Positions 23,512 through 33,108 of a DNA stretch of 33,108 nt are shown piece after piece; position 1 is the first letter of the stretch, and every line of letters begins with the position of its first letter. Under the pieces are notes generated by a model. The model made no database searches. It saw nothing but the letters and a program-made list of their open reading frames with translations, and was not told the DNA's origin. This DNA comes from Colwellia sp. Its GTDB lineage: Bacteria > Pseudomonadota > Gammaproteobacteria > Enterobacterales > Alteromonadaceae. Location: assembly GCF_013215345.1 (NCBI RefSeq), contig NZ_JABSOV010000041.1, forward strand, positions 1 to 33,108. Reading direction: 5' to 3'. The translations under genes were made by a program, and so were the position numbers.

Positions 23512-25989
23512 ATGCGTGTACTTAAATTTGGCGGCTCTTCATTAGCGTCTGCAGAGCGTTTTCGTCAAGTTGCTGATATTATCAAAGACAAAAGTAAATC
23601 TTCAAAAGTTGCGGTAGTTGTATCAGCGCCACAAGGTGTTACCAATCACTTAGTTGCTATGGCTGAAAATATTAGCGATGAAGCAAAGCTGGTAACCGAT
23701 TTAGGTCACTTTAATCGCGCAATAACCACAATTATTGATGATTTATCAGCAAGTATTACAAATTTTAATAATCAACATTGTAAGCAAGCGTTGACCAATT
23801 ATGAACAGCAACTTGAGCGTTATATGCAAGGGGCGACATTACTAACCTATTGCCCTGCTCATATTCGTGCTCGCATTATTAGTACCGGTGAGCGCTTAAG
23901 CGTGGCAATACTTGATGCCGTGTTACAAGCTTATGGCTTGCAGGTTTCTTTATTAGCACCGGAAAAGTTCTTATATACTAATAATTCCTCCCTGAACGCC
24001 GTGGCAGATTTAGTTTTATCGAAAGAAAAATTCACCAGTGAATACAATAAATTGAGCCAGGTGGCATTAATGCCTGGCTTTATTGGCGTAAATGCTGACA
24101 TTAATGGTGGTATGCCACAAGTAACGACATTAGGGCGTAATGGCTCTGACTACTCGGCTGCGGTATTAGCCGTTTGTGCCGAAGCAGAGTGTTGTGAAAT
24201 TTGGACGGATGTTGATGGTGTTTATAATGCCGATCCTCGTTATATCAAAGAAGCAAAGTTACTGGATTATTTATCGTATCAAGAAGCCATGGAGCTATCA
24301 TATTTTGGTGCCAGTGTTTTACACCCTAAAACCATAGGGCCAATTGCGCAATACCATATCCCTTGTTTAATTAAGAATACCAGTAACCCCAGCGCGCCAG
24401 GTACCTTAATCTCCAGTGAAAATGATCAACAAAAGCGTGTTAAAGCGATTTCTAATCTTGATGACCTAACTATGGTCAATGTCTCAGGGCCGGGTATGAA
24501 GGGCATGGTTGGCATGGCGAGTCGTGTCTTTGCTACCATGAGTAGAGAAAATATCTCCTTAGTCTTAATAAGCCAGTCGTCCAGTGAGTATTGTATTAGC
24601 TTTTGTATTTACTCTAGTGATGCCGAACTTGCTAAACAAAGCTTACAAGATGAATTTGAATTAGAGTTGTTAAATGGCTTACTTGAACCTTTATCGTTAA
24701 AGGGTGAATTATCCATAGTGTCACTGGTGGGCGATGGTATGCATCACCAGCGCGGCGTAGCAGCTAAATTCTTTAGCTCATTAGCGCAAGCGCGAGTTAA
24801 TGTAATTGCCATAGCGCAAGACTCATCAGAGCGTAGTATCTCTGTTGTTGTTGAGCAAAGAAAATGTATGGATGCGATGAAAGTTAGCCATCAAAACTTC
24901 TTTTCTCACAAACCTACCATTGATGTGTTTCTAGTTGGCTGTGGTGTTGTTGGCAGTGAACTTATCGCGCAAATTTCTCGTCAACAAGCGAGCTTAAAAG
25001 AACAAAATATCGTCTTGAAAGTTTATGGCATTGCTAACTCCAAAGGCATGGTTTTTGACAAAGAAGGTATTGATTTAAATAACTGGCAAGAAGTTGTTGC
25101 TCAGGCAGAGCAAACATTACCTGTTAATGTTGAGAACTTAAAAGCCTTTGTCCGTGATAATCATTTAATCAATCCTGTATTTGTTGACTCAACCTCTAAT
25201 GAAGCCCTAGCAATGAGCTATGTCGATTATTTAGCGGAAGGTTTTCATGTGGTCACACCCAATAAAAAGGCAAATACAGATTCTTGGGAATATTACCAAA
25301 AGCTACGTACTACCGCGCAGCAAACTAATCGCCGTTTCTTATACGAAACAACTGTAGGCGCTGGTTTACCTGTTATTGATACTTTGCAAAGCTTAATCAA
25401 AGCTGGCGATCAATTACAACGTTTTGAAGGGGTGTTATCAGGCTCTTTATCTTATATATTTGGCAAGCTTGAAGAAGGTATGTCGTTATCAGAAGCTACC
25501 GCCATAGCCAAGGAAAATGGTTTTACTGAGCCAGACCCTCGTGATGATTTAAGTGGTCTGGATGTTGCGCGTAAGTTATTAATTATGGCCCGTGAAGCGG
25601 GAATGCCATTAGAGCTATCTGATATCTCTATCGAGTCAGTATTACCCACTGATTTTGATGATAGTGGTGATATCAGTAAGTTTATGACTAACTTAAGCAA
25701 GCTTGATAGTGACTTCGCTGAGCGTGTAGACAGTGCAAAGTCAGCAGGTAAAGTATTACGTTATATCGGTAATATTGTTGATGGAAAATGCCAAGTATCA
25801 ATTGAAGCCGTTGGTATTGACCACCCACTCTATAGCATTAAAGATGGTGAAAATGCTTTAGCTATCCATAGTCGCTATTACCAACCGCTGCCGTTTGTTT
25901 TACGGGGTTATGGCGCGGGGGCAGCCGTTACGGCCGCCGGTGTTTTTGGTGATTTATTAAGAACCTTAGCTTGGGAGCAACAACACTAA
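23512..25989 (+). CDS. thrA: Bifunctional aspartokinase I / homoserine dehydrogenase I
   Basis: Catalyses the first and third steps from aspartate to threonine. The start is the ATG at 23512 ([12 protein letters not shown], as in E. coli) after AAGGAAAAAAAC; a frame from 23488 is open but not conserved. 825 residues against 820 in E. coli. Kinase domain 1-300 ([29 protein letters not shown]), ACT regulatory domains about 310-460 (threonine feedback), then homoserine dehydrogenase ([47 protein letters not shown]). It is translationally coupled to thrB (TAATG). Confidence 0.98.
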   Translation: MRVLKFGGSSLASAERFRQVADIIKDKSKSSKVAVVVSAPQGVTNHLVAMAENISDEAKLVTDLGHFNRAITTIIDDLSASITNFNNQHCKQALTNYEQQLERYMQGATLLTYCPAHIRARIISTGERLSVAILDAVLQAYGLQVSLLAPEKFLYTNNSSLNAVADLVLSKEKFTSEYNKLSQVALMPGFIGVNADINGGMPQVTTLGRNGSDYSAAVLAVCAEAECCEIWTDVDGVYNADPRYIKEAKLLDYLSYQEAMELSYFGASVLHPKTIGPIAQYHIPCLIKNTSNPSAPGTLISSENDQQKRVKAISNLDDLTMVNVSGPGMKGMVGMASRVFATMSRENISLVLISQSSSEYCISFCIYSSDAELAKQSLQDEFELELLNGLLEPLSLKGELSIVSLVGDGMHHQRGVAAKFFSSLAQARVNVIAIAQDSSERSISVVVEQRKCMDAMKVSHQNFFSHKPTIDVFLVGCGVVGSELIAQISRQQASLKEQNIVLKVYGIANSKGMVFDKEGIDLNNWQEVVAQAEQTLPVNVENLKAFVRDNHLINPVFVDSTSNEALAMSYVDYLAEGFHVVTPNKKANTDSWEYYQKLRTTAQQTNRRFLYETTVGAGLPVIDTLQSLIKAGDQLQRFEGVLSGSLSYIFGKLEEGMSLSEATAIAKENGFTEPDPRDDLSGLDVARKLLIMAREAGMPLELSDISIESVLPTDFDDSGDISKFMTNLSKLDSDFAERVDSAKSAGKVLRYIGNIVDGKCQVSIEAVGIDHPLYSIKDGENALAIHSRYYQPLPFVLRGYGAGAAVTAAGVFGDLLRTLAWEQQH

Positions 25990-26972
25990 TGTCTGTTAAT
26001 AATACTAGTTCTTCAACAAGTGTCTCAGTTTTTGCACCAGCTTCTATCGGCAATGTTAGTGTTGGTTTTGATGTCTTAGGATTAGCAGTAAAGCCTATTG
26101 ATGGCACCTTATTAGGCGATGTTGTTAGCGTATCGGCGACAACAGCAGAAAATAGCTTAACGGTGATGGGTAACTTTGCTAACAAGTTACCGAGTAATAA
26201 AGAAGATAATATTGTTTGGTCATGTTTATTACTTTTTAACGAGCAATTAATAAAGGCAGAGCAAACTCCCGTTAGTGTTGCGCTGACTTTAGATAAAAAA
26301 ATGCCCGTTGGTAGCGGCTTAGGCTCAAGTGCCTGCTCAGTTGTTGCCGCGCTAGCCGCGTTAAATGCTTTTTATGCTAAATACCATAATTTTAGCTTTG
26401 CTAAAAATGTCTTATTAAAAATGACCGGACAAATGGAAGGTAAAATTAGTGGCAGCATCCATTACGACAATGTTGCGCCTTGTTATTTAGGTGGTTTGCA
26501 ATTAATGGTACCCGATGAAAACGTCATCTCGCGCCTTTTACCAAGTTTTGATGATTGCTTCTATGTTATGGCCTATCCAGGCATAGAAGTATCAACTAAA
26601 GCTGCTCGGGAGGTTTTACCGACGGATTATAGTCGTAGTGACCTGATCCGTTTCGGTCAGAATTTAGCAACTTTTGTTGATGCCTGCCATCGTCAAGATA
26701 AGAGCCAAGCATTTTCTGTATTAACAGATGTTGTTGCTGAGCCATATCGCACAAATTTGTTACCAAGATATCAAACATCTCGAGACTATTTGACTGCACA
26801 AGGCGCTTTAGCCGTTGGTATTTCAGGCTCAGGACCGACACTATTTTGTGTTTGTGATAGCGAGCAGCAAGCACAGCAATTTGCCCTATGGTTACAAGAT
26901 AATTATTTACAAACCACATTAGGTTTTGTCCACGTATGTAAAGTAGATCAAGTGGGTGCAACTGAGCTTTAG
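25989..26972 (+). CDS. thrB: Homoserine kinase
   Basis: GHMP-family kinase that phosphorylates homoserine with ATP. The start is the ATG at 25989, overlapping the thrA stop by one base; the alternative upstream frame lies inside thrA. 327 residues. Motifs: FAPASIGNVSVGFDVLG at the N-terminus, the phosphate-binding loop PVGSGLGSSACSVVAAL near 110-126 and AVGISGSGPTLFCV near the C-terminus. The N-terminal extension of about 12 Ser/Thr-rich residues (NNTSSSTSV) is absent from the E. coli enzyme. Confidence 0.97.
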   Translation: MSVNNTSSSTSVSVFAPASIGNVSVGFDVLGLAVKPIDGTLLGDVVSVSATTAENSLTVMGNFANKLPSNKEDNIVWSCLLLFNEQLIKAEQTPVSVALTLDKKMPVGSGLGSSACSVVAALAALNAFYAKYHNFSFAKNVLLKMTGQMEGKISGSIHYDNVAPCYLGGLQLMVPDENVISRLLPSFDDCFYVMAYPGIEVSTKAAREVLPTDYSRSDLIRFGQNLATFVDACHRQDKSQAFSVLTDVVAEPYRTNLLPRYQTSRDYLTAQGALAVGISGSGPTLFCVCDSEQQAQQFALWLQDNYLQTTLGFVHVCKVDQVGATEL

Positions 26973-27053
26973 CTGATAGTTTAATAACGATTGGCATTAA
27001 TCAGATCTAAGTACGAAAGCTAAACAATTCAGTAACAGATTATAGGAATGACA

Positions 27054-28358
27054 GTGAAATATTATAATTTAAAAGAAAATGATGAACAGGTAAGTTTCTC
27101 CCAAGCAGTAAAGCAAGGCTTAGGTAAAAATCAGGGACTATTTTTTCCTAGTACTATGCCTAAATTAGATAACATTGAAGCATTACTGGCACTGCCTTTA
27201 GTTGAACGTAGCGTTAAAATTTTACAACCCTTTGTGGGCGATGATTTAAGTAAAAGTGAATTAACAGAGATTGTTACCGATGCTTTTAACTTCCCCGCTT
27301 TATTACAACCTATTAGCCCTGACCGAGCTATTTTAGAGTTATTTCACGGTCCTACATTAGCGTTTAAAGATTTTGGTGCTCGCTTTATGGCGAAATGTTT
27401 ACAAGTATTTGTTGCCAAAGATGCGAAAGCCAGTGGTGAAACTAAGCCTTTAACCATTTTAACTGCGACCTCTGGCGATACCGGTGCTGCCGTCGCTCAT
27501 GCTTTTCATGGCATTGATAATATTCGTGTGGTGATTATGTATCCGAAAGGTAAAATCAGCTTACTGCAAGAGAAAATGTTTACCACCCTAGGCGGTAATA
27601 TTGAAACATTAGCCATTGAAGGTGATTTTGATAACTGTCAGGCGTTAGTTAAGCAATCTTTTGATGATAAAGAACTGGCTAATACTATTGGCTTAAACTC
27701 AGCAAACTCAATTAATATCAGTCGATTGCTGGCGCAAGTATGTTATTACTTTGAAGCAGTAGCGCAATTATCTCGCGTAAAAAGTGATTTAAGTAATATA
27801 GTATTCTCAATTCCAAGTGGTAATTTTGGTAACCTAACAGCGGGTTTATTTGCTAAAGCGATGGGCTTGCCAATTAAGCGCTTTATTGCTGCAACTAATG
27901 ATAATGATACTGTGCCACGTTATCTTGAAACAGGGGAGTGGACAGTCAATAAAACCGTAGCGACTATTTCAAATGCCATGGATGTTAGTAATCCGAGCAA
28001 CTGGCCACGAGTAGAACATATGCTGAAAAGCGGCATTGTTACACAAGGCTGTGTCAGCTCGGTAGCTATTGATGAAGAGCAAACCCAGTCAACGGTAATT
28101 CAGTTAAGTAAGCTTGGTTATATTAGTGAGCCGCATGCGGCTGTTGCTTATAAAGCGCTACAATACAGTGCTGTGGAAGGGGAGTTTGGTGTCTTTTTAG
28201 GCACAGCTCATCCGGCGAAATTCAAAGAAGTTGTAGAAAGTATTCTGGGTCAACCTATTGGCTTACCAAAAGAATTGGCAGATTGTGTCGGCGAGCCTAT
28301 TTTATCTCAAGATCTCTCGACCGACTTTAGTGATTTACGTAGTTATCTTCTAGCGTAG
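27054..28358 (+). CDS. thrC: Threonine synthase
   Basis: PLP enzyme converting O-phosphohomoserine to threonine, the last pathway step. 434 residues. PLP lysine K105 in LAFKDFGARF, preceded by ELFHGPT; phosphate-binding TSGDTGAAVAHAF; SIPSGNFGNLTAG. I place the start at the GTG 27054 (MKYYNLKEN), because AGG at 27044-27046 is 7 bases from it but only 1 base from the ATG at 27048, and E. coli ThrC begins MKLYNLKD. The ATG would add two residues. It follows thrB after 81 bases. Confidence 0.95.
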   Translation: MKYYNLKENDEQVSFSQAVKQGLGKNQGLFFPSTMPKLDNIEALLALPLVERSVKILQPFVGDDLSKSELTEIVTDAFNFPALLQPISPDRAILELFHGPTLAFKDFGARFMAKCLQVFVAKDAKASGETKPLTILTATSGDTGAAVAHAFHGIDNIRVVIMYPKGKISLLQEKMFTTLGGNIETLAIEGDFDNCQALVKQSFDDKELANTIGLNSANSINISRLLAQVCYYFEAVAQLSRVKSDLSNIVFSIPSGNFGNLTAGLFAKAMGLPIKRFIAATNDNDTVPRYLETGEWTVNKTVATISNAMDVSNPSNWPRVEHMLKSGIVTQGCVSSVAIDEEQTQSTVIQLSKLGYISEPHAAVAYKALQYSAVEGEFGVFLGTAHPAKFKEVVESILGQPIGLPKELADCVGEPILSQDLSTDFSDLRSYLLA

Positions 28359-28434
28359 CCGGGTAAGTAGTATCATTTAGTATTGTTTTATATTTTTTAT
28401 AATGTTTAACAATATAAAAATAAAGTAAACTAAG

Positions 28435-28463
28435 AAAAGCTATCACTTTAGGTGATGGCTTTT
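28435..28463 (+). terminator. Terminator of the thr operon
   Basis: 12-bp stem AAAAGCTATCAC / GTGATGGCTTTT (one G-U pair), 5-base loop, followed by more T (through 28466). It lies 77 bases after thrC and 53 before ung, so it ends thrLABC. Confidence 0.85.
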
Positions 28464-28515
28464 TTTAGCTTTTAATTTCGGGCATCACTTTAAAGGCATA
28501 AGTTTTAGGATAAAT

Positions 28516-29193
28516 ATGATCAAACCCCAATGGCAGCAGTTACTTAACTGTGAAGCTAACAAAGAGTACTTTCAAACACTGACGAGCGAAATAACAAGTC
28601 AAAGAATGGCTGGCGTGCCAATTTACCCGGCTGAAGAGGCGGTGTTTAATGCCTTCAATCATATTGATTTAACCGATGTTAAAGTGGTTATTCTTGGCCA
28701 GGATCCTTATCACGGCAAAGATCAGGCCCATGGTTTAGCCTTTTCAGTACAAGCGGGCATTAAAGTGCCGCCATCATTGGTGAATATTTATAAAGAGTTG
28801 GTGACGGATATCAAGGGCTTTGCTACGCCAAAACATGGCTGTTTAACACCTTGGGCAGAGCAAGGCGTGTTATTGCTTAATACAGTGTTAACCGTACAGC
28901 AAGCTAATGCTCACTCTCATGCCAAATTAGGCTGGGAAACGTTTACTGAGCAAGTTATTAATGAGTTAAATGAGCGTAATGATGGCTGTGTTTTTATTCT
29001 TTGGGGAGCACATGCCCAGAAAAAAGGTAAAAAGATCAACCAAGAAAAACACTTAGTCTTAGCAGGGCCACATCCTTCACCATTATCAGCCTATCGAGGT
29101 TTTTTTGGTTGTCAGCACTTTTCAAAAGCGAATGCTTGGTTAACAAAGCAGGGACTTAAGCAAATTGATTGGCAATTACCTATAGAAATATAA
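28516..29193 (+). CDS. ung: Uracil-DNA glycosylase
   Basis: Family 1 UDG that removes uracil from DNA and starts base-excision repair. 225 residues, normal length. The catalytic water-activating D63 is in [31 protein letters not shown] contains the uracil-binding part, and the DNA-intercalating loop is [21 protein letters not shown]. Start ATG at 28516 after TTTTAGGATAAAT. It is isolated by the thr terminator upstream and converges with the next gene. Confidence 0.97.
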   Translation: MIKPQWQQLLNCEANKEYFQTLTSEITSQRMAGVPIYPAEEAVFNAFNHIDLTDVKVVILGQDPYHGKDQAHGLAFSVQAGIKVPPSLVNIYKELVTDIKGFATPKHGCLTPWAEQGVLLLNTVLTVQQANAHSHAKLGWETFTEQVINELNERNDGCVFILWGAHAQKKGKKINQEKHLVLAGPHPSPLSAYRGFFGCQHFSKANAWLTKQGLKQIDWQLPIEI

Positions 29194-29210
29194 GCTAAAA
29201 TAGCTTGGTG

Positions 29211-30116
29211 TTAGTAAGCACTAGGTAAGAAATGAAACACTTCTTGGTAGTATTTTCGAAGCTTAGGTAAATCAGCAGTGAGCAACCACTTTTCATGGGC
29301 AAAATAAAGCTCATTGTTAAGATATGCTTGTTGAAGTATGACATTAATACTCTCAATTATTTTCTGTCCTGATGCTGTTTTTGAGCAAGAAACGTGACCA
29401 ATAAAATAGAGTGGACTGTCAGCAATAGTGTAACTTTCTAGATGCACATCATCTCGGTTAATGATATTGATGTCTTGGGGATAAGAAATAATATAATCAA
29501 TTCTATTTTTGAGTAACATATTCATTAACGATGAAATTCTATTGGCTCCAGCACGTATAAAAACATTATTATTACTCAGTTCTGCTATTTGTTGGTCTAT
29601 CCTTACGCCATATGAAACTCCACTTGCAATAGCCAATACTTGTGCAGGGTAGTGGCCAAACAATCGCGCTAAGCTGATGATTTCTCCTCGGTTATTTAAT
29701 ACGTTCTCATTTAAGGGCGAAGCCTGTGCTAGTCGGTATAATTGTTGCCCAAGGTAAATTTCGTGTGGTAGGCTAAAAATAGAGAATTTTTCACGTGTGG
29801 TATTTTTTATGCGGCTGGAGATGCAGGCACTAACTTCGTTATGTAACATTCTCTCAGCTCTATCGCCGGTCGCTTTAACAAAATCTAATTGATAACCAAG
29901 CTCTCCTAAACCGCGCATGATTATGGTAGCAGTTTCTTGTGAAGTGGTTTTAGATATTTTATTGATATAATCTTGCCACTCAAAAGTATCTTCAATTATC
30001 CAGGTTATTTTCAGATTATTAGCAGCTGAAGGTGGGGATATTTGCTCAAATGAAAACGTTGTTGTGGCATGTAAGGTAATCAAACATTGGCAGAAGTATC
30101 GTAATAGCAATAACAT
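29211..30116 (-). CDS. Periplasmic substrate-binding protein-like (transporter SBP_bac_3 type)
   Basis: 301 residues with an N-terminal hydrophobic signal (MLLLLRYFCQCLITLHATTT). The mature protein looks like the bacterial extracellular solute-binding fold family 3 used by amino-acid ABC transporters, in the version found alone in Vibrio and Shewanella (ITWIIEDTFEW, ACISSRIKNTTRE, FFGHYP-like segments, RIDYIISYP). The start is the ATG at 30116, with GGAAG 8 bases upstream; the longer frame begins with a TTG at 30182 without a ribosome site. No permease or ATPase gene is nearby, so it may be a stand-alone sensor or binding protein. Confidence 0.65.
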   Translation of the reverse strand: MLLLLRYFCQCLITLHATTTFSFEQISPPSAANNLKITWIIEDTFEWQDYINKISKTTSQETATIIMRGLGELGYQLDFVKATGDRAERMLHNEVSACISSRIKNTTREKFSIFSLPHEIYLGQQLYRLAQASPLNENVLNNRGEIISLARLFGHYPAQVLAIASGVSYGVRIDQQIAELSNNNVFIRAGANRISSLMNMLLKNRIDYIISYPQDINIINRDDVHLESYTIADSPLYFIGHVSCSKTASGQKIIESINVILQQAYLNNELYFAHEKWLLTADLPKLRKYYQEVFHFLPSAY

Positions 30117-30286
30117 AATATTCTTCCAGCAAATGAAACTTAGCGAGTAAAAAGCACAGCGGGTCATTTGAGTATAATTCAAGAGGATAAAAATGTTAGT
30201 TAGGAGGGTAGCTATCGGTTTTATAAATGATTTTACTCTGCTATATTTTGTATATAGAGGATATTTTGAAAAATAAAGGAAATAAA

Positions 30287-30589
30287 ATGAGTGTTAGTTT
30301 CACCCAATTTGATAAGTCGGCTGTAGTTATACTTAAAGTATTAGCGCAGCATTTTCCTACGCCGACTGAAATTGGTTTTAATGATATTTGTCCTGAGTCT
30401 GAGGGTGATGTCCATAAACGCGCAGCTCATATAGGCACGCTTGCCTTTTTACGTCATGAAGATATTATTGCTCATGAGGTAGGTAGTGCCTCATCTTTTA
30501 TTCTTACCCAAGCCGGCTTAGCGTTGTTTAATGAAGATATCTTTAAACACTTAGCTGAGCAGCTTAACGATGATGCTCATATCATTTAG
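30287..30589 (+). CDS. Hypothetical 100-residue protein, possible winged-helix
   Basis: Cytoplasmic, no membrane segment. The start is the ATG at 30287 (MSVSFTQFDKSAV) after AAAGGAAATAAA; the frame is open to 30227 but that stretch is AT-rich leader. Helix-rich (SAVVILKVLAQHFPTP, KRAAHIGTLAFLRHEDII) followed by a strand-turn and LTQAGLALFN, the pattern of small winged-helix DNA-binding proteins (an inference from pattern only). I do not recognise a named family. It is divergent from the binding-protein gene and convergent with the acetyltransferase. Confidence 0.6.
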   Translation: MSVSFTQFDKSAVVILKVLAQHFPTPTEIGFNDICPESEGDVHKRAAHIGTLAFLRHEDIIAHEVGSASSFILTQAGLALFNEDIFKHLAEQLNDDAHII

Positions 30590-30650
30590 TTGCATCATGA
30601 AAAATCACTGCACACCATTTTATATATAAATATTACTATATATCAAGTTC

Positions 30651-31235
30651 TTATGGTTTGCTATTGAAGTGAATAATCATCTCTGCGGCTTCACAATGAC
30701 AATCATGGCCACATAAAACACACTCATAACCTTGCTTACTGTCTTCATTCCACTTATCGGGGTGTGACTTTATTAGTTTTCCGCCGCACTTACTGAAATA
30801 GGACACTGCACTATTATTAGGGCTTTGTTTCCATAAATGACTTATACCTGCTTGAGCACCTTGCTGTTGTGCTGCTTCGATGGCAAGTTTAAGTAGTTGT
30901 TTACCTATGCCTAAGCCGCGGTATTTTTCATCTACGGTATTACATTTAAAGTAACAACACTTTTGACTGTTAACTTGCCATAACCCTGGACTGCACCATT
31001 GATCTATTGACCATTGGTTGGCTGAATAGGTATTACGAAAGCCAACCAGTTTATTATCGAGTAAAGCGACAAAACTACAGTTAACAGCATTTACTATGCC
31101 TTTATTGGTCCACTGTTTTATTTTTTCATCATCTAAATAACCCTCACCGTGCACTTGATTGGCCAGGGTTATCACTTGTGAAAAATATGCTGAGGTTAAA
31201 GGTAAATAGCGAATAGTATCTTTGTTATTGGTCAT
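30651..31235 (-). CDS. GNAT family N-acetyltransferase with cysteine-rich tail
   Basis: 194 residues. The acetyl-CoA loop RGLGIG is at 106-111 (motif A, NTVDEKYRGLGIGKQLL), followed by YFSKCGGKLI (motif B). Substrate unknown. Unusually, the C-terminus carries C172-x2-C175-x3-C179-x-C181 (CVLCGHDCHC) with neighbouring histidines, which looks like a small metal-binding knuckle outside the GNAT core. Further cysteines cluster at 93-98 (CCYFKC). It stands alone, preceded by a 205-bp gap with short TAAGTTA-type degenerate repeats that I cannot assign. Confidence 0.85.
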   Translation of the reverse strand: MTNNKDTIRYLPLTSAYFSQVITLANQVHGEGYLDDEKIKQWTNKGIVNAVNCSFVALLDNKLVGFRNTYSANQWSIDQWCSPGLWQVNSQKCCYFKCNTVDEKYRGLGIGKQLLKLAIEAAQQQGAQAGISHLWKQSPNNSAVSYFSKCGGKLIKSHPDKWNEDSKQGYECVLCGHDCHCEAAEMIIHFNSKP

Positions 31236-31440
31236 AGAATGTCTTAAGGCACTTAATTGATTACTCTAGGCTAAGATAGCAAAGCTGCGAATAAGTTGCA
31301 GCTAAGTTTCTAGGTAGAGCCTAGGTAAGTTACTAAGTAAGTACCGAGATAAGTTATAGCGAGAATTCAGGAATAAAATTCTAGTTATAATTATAGCCGG
31401 TCGTTTCAGTGTGAAAATTTAAACACTTAGCTGAGTTTAA

Positions 31441-32394
31441 TTAGTCTAAACGGTTTAAGCGTTTTCCTTGCTTAAAGGCACTAATGTTTTCGCTCAATAA
31501 ATTAATGAGTCGCATTTGCGCTTCAATACTTGCCCAGGCAATATGAGCCGTTACTTTCAAATTTTCTAGCTTACTATTAATTAATATGTACTCTGCTGGC
31601 GGTGGCTCCTGGCTCAAAACATCGAGCACAGCATAAGCAATTTCTTTATTCTTTAAAGCAGTCACTAAAGCTAGCTCATCAATGAGTGCGCCACGGGCAG
31701 TATTGATTAACACTGCAGTATTTTTCATAGTCGATAAAACTTCTGCATCAATAAGATTTTCTGTTTCAGCGGTTTGTGGGCAATGTAAACTAATAATATC
31801 CGCCTGCGCTATTAGCTTATCAAAAGCCACCCTGCCTGCTCTAACCGTTGTAGCCTTTGGTCGCTCACTAATCAGCACCTGCATATTAAATGCTTGTGCA
31901 ATTAAGGCAACGGCTTTACCTAAATTACCGTAACCAATAATACCGAGTGTTTTACCCGCTAACTCACTAAAGCCATTACCGTGATAGCAAAAAGCAGCGC
32001 TTGTTGACCATAAACCCTGTGCAGTGTTGTTATTGTGATGACTTGTTTGTTGATAATACTCAAGTAATTGCGCGAAAACGTATTGAGCAACAGATTGCCC
32101 AGCGTAACCACTGACATTAGTGACGGCAATATTTAAAGACCTAGCGGCATCAATATCGACATTGTTATAACCCGTGGCACTGATACAAATAAGTTTTAAC
32201 TTAGGTAAGTCGGATAAAATATCTGCAGTTAATTGTACTTTATTGGTAATAATGACTTCAGCGTCTAAGCAACGGTTGATCACTTCAGTAGGGGAGGTCT
32301 TGGCATAACAGCTTAATTCACTAACTTGTTGTTCAATGATAGAAAAGTCAATGGCAGAGCTGAAAGTGTCTTTATCTAAAAATACCGCGCGCAT
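31441..32394 (-). CDS. D-2-hydroxyacid dehydrogenase (hydroxypyruvate/glycerate type)
   Basis: NAD(P)-dependent dehydrogenase of about 317 residues. ATG at 32394 (MRAVFLDKDTF) is taken over the TTG four codons upstream because homologues begin with a short strand at this point. Rossmann loop LGIIGYGNLGKAVA near 151-164, INTARGALID, then LDVLSQEPPP and the catalytic-site H-I-A-W-A-S near 285. The closest known type is D-glycerate dehydrogenase/hydroxypyruvate reductase (HprA-like), but the substrate cannot be fixed by sequence. It is probably separate from the nnrS-like gene. Confidence 0.88.
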   Translation of the reverse strand: MRAVFLDKDTFSSAIDFSIIEQQVSELSCYAKTSPTEVINRCLDAEVIITNKVQLTADILSDLPKLKLICISATGYNNVDIDAARSLNIAVTNVSGYAGQSVAQYVFAQLLEYYQQTSHHNNNTAQGLWSTSAAFCYHGNGFSELAGKTLGIIGYGNLGKAVALIAQAFNMQVLISERPKATTVRAGRVAFDKLIAQADIISLHCPQTAETENLIDAEVLSTMKNTAVLINTARGALIDELALVTALKNKEIAYAVLDVLSQEPPPAEYILINSKLENLKVTAHIAWASIEAQMRLINLLSENISAFKQGKRLNRLD

Positions 32395-32533
32395 GTGTGT
32401 ACTCAATGGGTTAGGGGATTAGTTATAGTGTTTTATGGCTGAAAAAATAAGCCAGCGAGTATATTTAATACTAACGGGCTCATTAATCATAAATCGGTAT
32501 GGGTGCTTCGCTAATCACTTAGTGTAAATCACC

Positions 32534-33108
32534 TCAGCCAGGTCGACCATCTTTTCTTGCGTTCATTAACATAGGCGCATAGCTGACAATAAATATAACA
32601 AATGCACCAATCCATAAAGCACCACTGATATCAATAAATAGTAAAGTTTTATCGGGTAATCCCCAAGGGCCGAAAGTACGTACCAGTGCCGCTAAACTAA
32701 TAAGGATAAAAGCTAATGTCATCGATTTCGGTGGTGTTAGTGGGCGGCCGGTATGACCTAAAGAAACCCGCGAAATCATCGCTAAAATTAAACCGCCCAT
32801 ACCGCCAATAGTGAGTAAATGCCATACATGGTTACTTGGTACTTCGGGGATTAAATAACTTAGCCCGAGAACAAACAAACCAAAGCAGATAAATTTCATC
32901 GCGCCGTGAATGGACCATAAAAGTGGTACGTTTAAAGTGATCCAAGGTCGCCATCTTAACCAACGCATAGTTTGAAATATACTGGCAATAATAAGTAAGA
33001 CACCAAAAAAGACTGTAGAAGAGCCAACTAAAGGCTGTAACAGTAAACTGAACATGGCAATTGCTAAACTGCCATTGGCTGCTTTATCTAACCAAGGTAA
33101 CGGTGTTA
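32534..33108 (-). CDS. nnrS: NnrS family membrane protein, C-terminal part
   Basis: The frame is open to the window edge (TPLPWLDKAANGSLAIAM precedes the first internal ATG at 33055), so the 5' part is missing. About 191 residues are visible, containing five to six transmembrane helices. The NnrS signature is present: GGMGGLILAMISRVSLGHTGRPL. NnrS is a haem- and copper-containing inner-membrane protein linked to nitric oxide metabolism in denitrifiers and pathogens; its exact activity is unclear. The histidine in the SLGHTGR motif is the likely metal ligand. Confidence 0.85.
   Translation of the reverse strand, partial: TPLPWLDKAANGSLAIAMFSLLLQPLVGSSTVFFGVLLIIASIFQTMRWLRWRPWITLNVPLLWSIHGAMKFICFGLFVLGLSYLIPEVPSNHVWHLLTIGGMGGLILAMISRVSLGHTGRPLTPPKSMTLAFILISLAALVRTFGPWGLPDKTLLFIDISGALWIGAFVIFIVSYAPMLMNARKDGRPG

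Noticed and set aside
26596-26997. 133-codon open frame antisense to thrB
   Set aside because: It lies wholly over the conserved thrB end, has no recognisable domain and follows from codon bias of the sense strand.
31250-31400. TAAGTTA/AGGTAAGT-like degenerate repeats
   Set aside because: Irregular in spacing and sequence, with no array structure; low-complexity intergenic DNA.
1-33108. CRISPR arrays, tRNA/rRNA genes, prophage or complete insertion sequences
   Set aside because: Looked for on both strands; no regularly spaced repeats, no cloverleaf sequences and no transposase or integrase reading frames.

Overview
The window is about 33 kb of low-GC chromosome from a marine gammaproteobacterium. 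The protein sequences and gene order fit the Alteromonadales, most likely Colwellia or a close relative (inferred from recognition, not from a search). It is gene-dense and almost entirely chromosomal housekeeping. I see no phage, CRISPR array, rRNA or tRNA.

Layout. (1) 1-2506, + strand: the end of a uracil permease gene, a YtoQ-family protein and a urea transporter. (2) 2757-4514, + strand: a secreted M43 metallopeptidase gene broken by at least three frameshifts. Its MAM domain and rhombosortase-type C-terminal tail can still be read in other frames. (3) 4602-11887, - strand: the conserved block sfsA-dksA-gluQ-(SDR)-pcnB-folK-panB-panC, followed outward by two further minus-strand genes (STAS-like hypothetical, hotdog thioesterase). 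Then on the + strand come hrpB and mrcB. Apart from the SDR, the two minus-strand genes and the absence of panD and ligT, this is the order known from E. coli. (4) 18623-20617: a small secreted DUF3718 protein (-), then yebG behind a perfect LexA box, followed at 30 bp by a YgjP-type metallopeptidase. (5) 21158-23135: a translationally coupled CheY-like / CheC-like / diguanylate cyclase operon. (6) 23275-28358: the threonine operon thrL-thrA-thrB-thrC with a readable transcription attenuator. (7) 28516-33108: ung, a periplasmic binding protein-like gene, a small hypothetical gene, a GNAT acetyltransferase with a cysteine-rich tail, a D-2-hydroxyacid dehydrogenase and the 3' part of an nnrS-like gene running off the end.

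How the parts work together. The panBC, folK, pcnB, gluQ and dksA block combines vitamin biosynthesis, RNA 3'-end processing, tRNA modification and stringent-response control. thrABC makes threonine from aspartate and is tuned by Thr/Ile supply through its leader. The CheY/CheC/GGDEF trio looks like a phosphorylation switch coupled to c-di-GMP synthesis. The yebG pair is probably SOS-induced.

Non-coding structure worth noting: three intergenic elements of different length (312, 152 and 59 bp) share ATACCAA.../...TTGGTAT inverted ends and look like one family of miniature repeats. Several strong hairpin terminators separate convergent or consecutive transcription units.
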